Below, piece after piece: positions 61,646-64,000 of a stretch of DNA of 64,000 nt. Origin of the DNA: Paenibacillus sp. W2I17. GTDB taxonomy: Bacteria > Bacillota > Bacilli > Paenibacillales > Paenibacillaceae. The notes beneath the pieces were generated by a model. The model ran no database searches. It saw nothing but the letters and a program-made list of their open reading frames with translations, and was not told where the DNA came from. Position numbers and translations under genes: made by a program. Position 1 is the stretch's first letter, and each line of letters opens with the position of its first letter. The stretch is from positions 4,712,001 through 4,776,000 of the forward strand of contig NZ_JAUSXM010000001.1 in the NCBI RefSeq assembly GCF_030815985.1. Reading direction: 5' to 3'.

Positions 61646-62542
61646 GTGAGTATGCGCCAAGCCATGATCATTAGTAATCCATCGTCAGGTAAGGAAGAGG
61701 CCGAGCAGTATGTGTCCCAAGTCAGAGAGATTCTGGAGTCACAGCAGTATGAGGTGGTGGTTAACGAGACAGCCGGGGAAGGTGATGCCACGAACTACTG
61801 CCTGAGTGCCTGCAAAGACGGCTGTGATCTGGTCATCTCTATTGGTGGGGATGGTACGCTGCATGAGACGATTAATGGCATGATGGATCAGGATTATCGT
61901 CCCCGATTAGGCGTTATACCGCTAGGTACGGTGAATGATTTTGCACGAGCGCTGAATATCTCGCTTGACCCGGAAGAAGCCATTAGGCAGTTACGTTCGA
62001 ATCAGACCCATATCGTGGATTTGGGGAAAATCAATGATCGCCTGTTTGCCAACGTTGTGGCTGCGGGTTCTTTGGCAGAAGCTTTGTTCTCCGTATCCTC
62101 GGAAGAAAAGTCGAAGTTGGGATCATTCGCATATCTGAAAGAAGGCTTGAAAGACCTGGTGAATACACCAGCCAATCATCTAACCATCGAGTATGATGGA
62201 CAGATCTGGGAGGGGGAATCGCCACTTTTTCTGGCGGCGCTGACCAACTCGGTCGGAGGATTCGAGAAGTTGTCTCCGGATGCAGAGGTGGACGATGGTC
62301 TGATACATTGCTTTGTTGTTCGTAATATCAGTGTGTTCAACAGCCTGACCCTGGGCACTTCCCTGTTATTTGGTAGTCTGAAAGACCATAAAGATGTAGA
62401 CTATTTTACAGCCAGAGATGTCCATGTCCGTTCAGTGGAAGCCATCCGCACCAATGTAGATGGGGAGGAAGGTCCTGCCCTTCCGATTCATATCCGTGTC
62501 CTGCCAAGGCACATTGAGGTTATCATACCGGAAGAAGTATAA
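61646..62542 (+). CDS. Diacylglycerol/lipid kinase family protein (YegS/BmrU-like)
   Basis: 298 residues from GTG 61646 (GGAGGGG 6 nt upstream). The catalytic domain has AMIISNPSSGK (about 6-16), the nucleotide loop ISIGGDGTLHETINGM (about 65-80) and PLGTVNDFARAL (about 92-103). The C-terminal beta domain has NVVAAGSLAEALF, LTNSVGGFEKLSPDAEVDDG and the end VDGEEGPALPIHI. The family phosphorylates diacylglycerol or similar lipids at the membrane. It is alone on this strand. Confidence 0.9.
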   Translation: MSMRQAMIISNPSSGKEEAEQYVSQVREILESQQYEVVVNETAGEGDATNYCLSACKDGCDLVISIGGDGTLHETINGMMDQDYRPRLGVIPLGTVNDFARALNISLDPEEAIRQLRSNQTHIVDLGKINDRLFANVVAAGSLAEALFSVSSEEKSKLGSFAYLKEGLKDLVNTPANHLTIEYDGQIWEGESPLFLAALTNSVGGFEKLSPDAEVDDGLIHCFVVRNISVFNSLTLGTSLLFGSLKDHKDVDYFTARDVHVRSVEAIRTNVDGEEGPALPIHIRVLPRHIEVIIPEEV

Positions 62543-62689
62543 CTTATTCTTTTGGATCTATAGGCTGGAACGAAGAACCTATCATTTCTCCATATGAATG
62601 TAGGATAAAGCTATTGAAACCGATTGCAGATATATGTCACAATCAAAGGTAAGATACACGATAATATTCGAATATGGAGGGAAAACATC

Positions 62690-63607
62690 TTGAGAACGAT
62701 TAAATTGGGCAGCAGTGCACTAGAAGTACCTGTAGTCGCGGTGGGCTGCATGCGGATTAATTCACTAGACGGTAAGGAAGCCGAACATTTTGTTCGTTCT
62801 GCAATGGAGGTTGGCGCGAATTTCTTTGACCATGCCGACATTTATGGTACAGGAACATGTGAGGAGATCTTCGCCGAAGCGGTACAGATGAATCCCCAAG
62901 TTCGTGAAAATATGATTCTTCAATCCAAATGCGGTATCCGAAAAGGCATGTTTGATTTCTCCAAAGAGCACATCCTGAATTCAGTCGATGGCATCCTGCA
63001 ACGTTTGAAGACGGAATATCTTGACGTTCTACTTCTGCACCGTCCTGATGCATTGGTTGAGCCAGAGGAAGTGGCTGAAGCCTTTGATCAACTGGAGCGC
63101 GAAGGTAAAGTGCGTCACTTCGGGGTATCCAACCAGAATCCGAACCAGATCGAATTGTTGAAAAAATACGTGAAACAGCCACTGGTAGCCAATCAGTTGC
63201 AGATGAGTATTACCAATACGACGATGATTGACAGTGGAATCAATGTGAACATGGAGAACGATGCTGCGGTTAACCGTGACGGCAGTATCTTGGATTATTG
63301 TCGTCTGCATGATATCACCATTCAACCTTGGTCTCCGTTCCAGTACGGATTCTTCGAAGGTGTCTTCCTGGGTAGCGACAAGTTCCCGGAATTGAATGCA
63401 AAGATTGACGAGATTGCTGCGAAGTATGACGTGAGCAATACAACGATTGCAATTGCATGGTTGCTTCGTCACCCTGCACAGATGCAACCTGTGACAGGCA
63501 CGATGAATATTGAACGTCTGCAAGACTGTGTAAAAGCAGGAGATGTTCATCTCACTCGTCCAGAGTGGTATGAAATTTACCGTGCGGCAGGTAATATACT
63601 GCCTTAA
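62690..63607 (+). CDS. Aldo/keto reductase, YdhF-like
   Basis: 305 residues starting at TTG 62690 (GGAGGG 8 nt upstream; the longer frame to 62624 has no RBS). A (beta/alpha)8 NADPH-dependent reductase. Catalytic residues: Asp and Tyr in FFDHADIYGTG (about 42-52), Lys in ILQSKCGIR (about 78-86), His in LLLHRPDAL (about 112-120). FGVSNQNPNQIELL and a C-terminal cofactor motif TGTMNIERLQDCV match the YdhF subgroup. The substrate is an unknown carbonyl compound. A strong terminator follows. Confidence 0.92.
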   Translation: MRTIKLGSSALEVPVVAVGCMRINSLDGKEAEHFVRSAMEVGANFFDHADIYGTGTCEEIFAEAVQMNPQVRENMILQSKCGIRKGMFDFSKEHILNSVDGILQRLKTEYLDVLLLHRPDALVEPEEVAEAFDQLEREGKVRHFGVSNQNPNQIELLKKYVKQPLVANQLQMSITNTTMIDSGINVNMENDAAVNRDGSILDYCRLHDITIQPWSPFQYGFFEGVFLGSDKFPELNAKIDEIAAKYDVSNTTIAIAWLLRHPAQMQPVTGTMNIERLQDCVKAGDVHLTRPEWYEIYRAAGNILP

Positions 63608-63627
63608 ATCCAAGTTATAGTGAGTAT

Positions 63628-63680
63628 ACTGACTGCTGAGTCAGTTGAGAACACGAGCCCGTGGATGGCTCGTGTTTTTT
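63628..63680 (+). terminator. Double hairpin terminator
   Basis: ACTGACT-GCTG-AGTCAGT (63628-63645) followed by ACACGAGCC (63651-63659) with GGCTCGTGT (63667-63675) and T residues. The second is the real terminator. Confidence 0.9.
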
Positions 63681-63879
63681 GTCTATTTTCAGGTTTGATG
63701 CCAGACGTGTTTCCGATATAAAATAAGGATAGGATTGTCCGTTTTATAAAAGGATTAAAATGGTTTTAATACAAATTAGTTGAAATTATCATATTGACCG
63801 ATACTTTCTAATTACATATAATTACTTTTGCATACCGATAATCCCGTTTATGTTTTTTATTTTGGAGGGTGGTGTTCGT

Positions 63880-64000
63880 TTGGAGTCGACAACCACGATA
63901 CGCGATCACTTGGAAAGTTATCTGAAGCGTGAACAGATGTCCATTAGTCATTTTTCGGAAACGTCAGGGATTAATTCGGGTACGCTCAGCAATATCTTGA
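63880..64000 (+). CDS. XRE-type helix-turn-helix protein, N-terminus (partial)
   Basis: TTG start 63880 with GGAGGG 10 nt upstream; the gene continues beyond the window. The visible 40 residues contain an XRE/lambda-repressor-type HTH: LESYLKREQMSISHFSETSG followed by INSGTLSNIL. Many Paenibacillus regulators of this type have TPR or sensory C-termini, but that part is not visible. The untranslated stretch 63681-63879 is AT-rich and shows no other gene. Confidence 0.75.
   Translation, partial: MESTTTIRDHLESYLKREQMSISHFSETSGINSGTLSNIL

Overview
The window looks like chromosomal DNA of a Paenibacillus-type Firmicute. Indications are strong AGGAGG-like ribosome binding sites, frequent GTG and TTG starts, many U-tailed intrinsic terminators, catabolite-responsive (cre) sites, S-layer-homology (SLH) surface proteins, several secreted plant-polysaccharide enzymes, and Bacillus-type families (GlnL-like regulator, DbpA, HxlR, YafY/WYL, DUF4180, CD3324). 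No rRNA, tRNA, CRISPR array or insertion sequence was recognised. A near-consensus ParB (parS) site at 50382-50397, and a second weaker match at 1143-1158, suggest an origin-proximal chromosomal location.

Layout. 1-1901: the end of a peptide/nickel-type ABC transporter operon (permease tail and two ATPases, joined by ATGA overlaps). 2281-3786: malate:quinone oxidoreductase. 4039-16927: a signalling and cell-surface block, with a giant 7TM hybrid histidine kinase divergent from a REC-BTAD (SARP-like) response regulator, followed by two large SLH proteins that share an almost identical C-terminal 1.4 kb. 17265-19373: a large protein ending in a TerD-like domain. 19542-25861: AraC and HxlR regulators, a PL4 rhamnogalacturonan lyase, a TPR-SUKH protein, an SDR-type oxidoreductase and a DinB protein. 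26037-30337: a paralogous copy of the regulator/kinase pair whose kinase is frameshifted. 30506-32690: a GlnK/GlnL-like two-component pair. 32966-43751: mostly single genes (NUDIX, DUF4180, CE2-like esterase, DHFR-like, WYL regulator, two acetyltransferases, lipoprotein, GH43, DKNYY). 43897-48574: an AT-rich pair, TerD-like protein and SF1 helicase, the helicase being preceded by an overlapping 46-codon ORF. 48747-52887: DbpA helicase, parS, a small lipoprotein, and a macrolide phosphotransferase behind an attenuator-like leader. 53027-64000: 5'-nucleotidase, GH10 xylanase, MFS exporter, GH30 glycosidase, leucine-rich-repeat protein, lipid kinase, aldo/keto reductase and a truncated HTH gene.

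How parts may work together. (1) Both SLH genes carry the same promoter element: two 11-bp direct repeats (TTTGGTAAGAG) with the second repeat exactly 19 nt before a -10 hexamer. That geometry is expected for a SARP/OmpR-type activator, and a SARP-like regulator is encoded immediately upstream. I infer that kinase, regulator and two surface proteins form one regulon. (2) The region 50935-51208 before the macrolide phosphotransferase has an 8-codon ORF ending Arg-Leu-Arg (a known macrolide stalling motif), a second 57-codon ORF, a terminator, and a perfectly placed competing antiterminator pairing. It reads as a drug-sensing transcription attenuator. (3) Polysaccharide genes (PL4, GH43, GH10, GH30) each have a cre or cre-like site, pointing to CcpA control of plant cell wall use.
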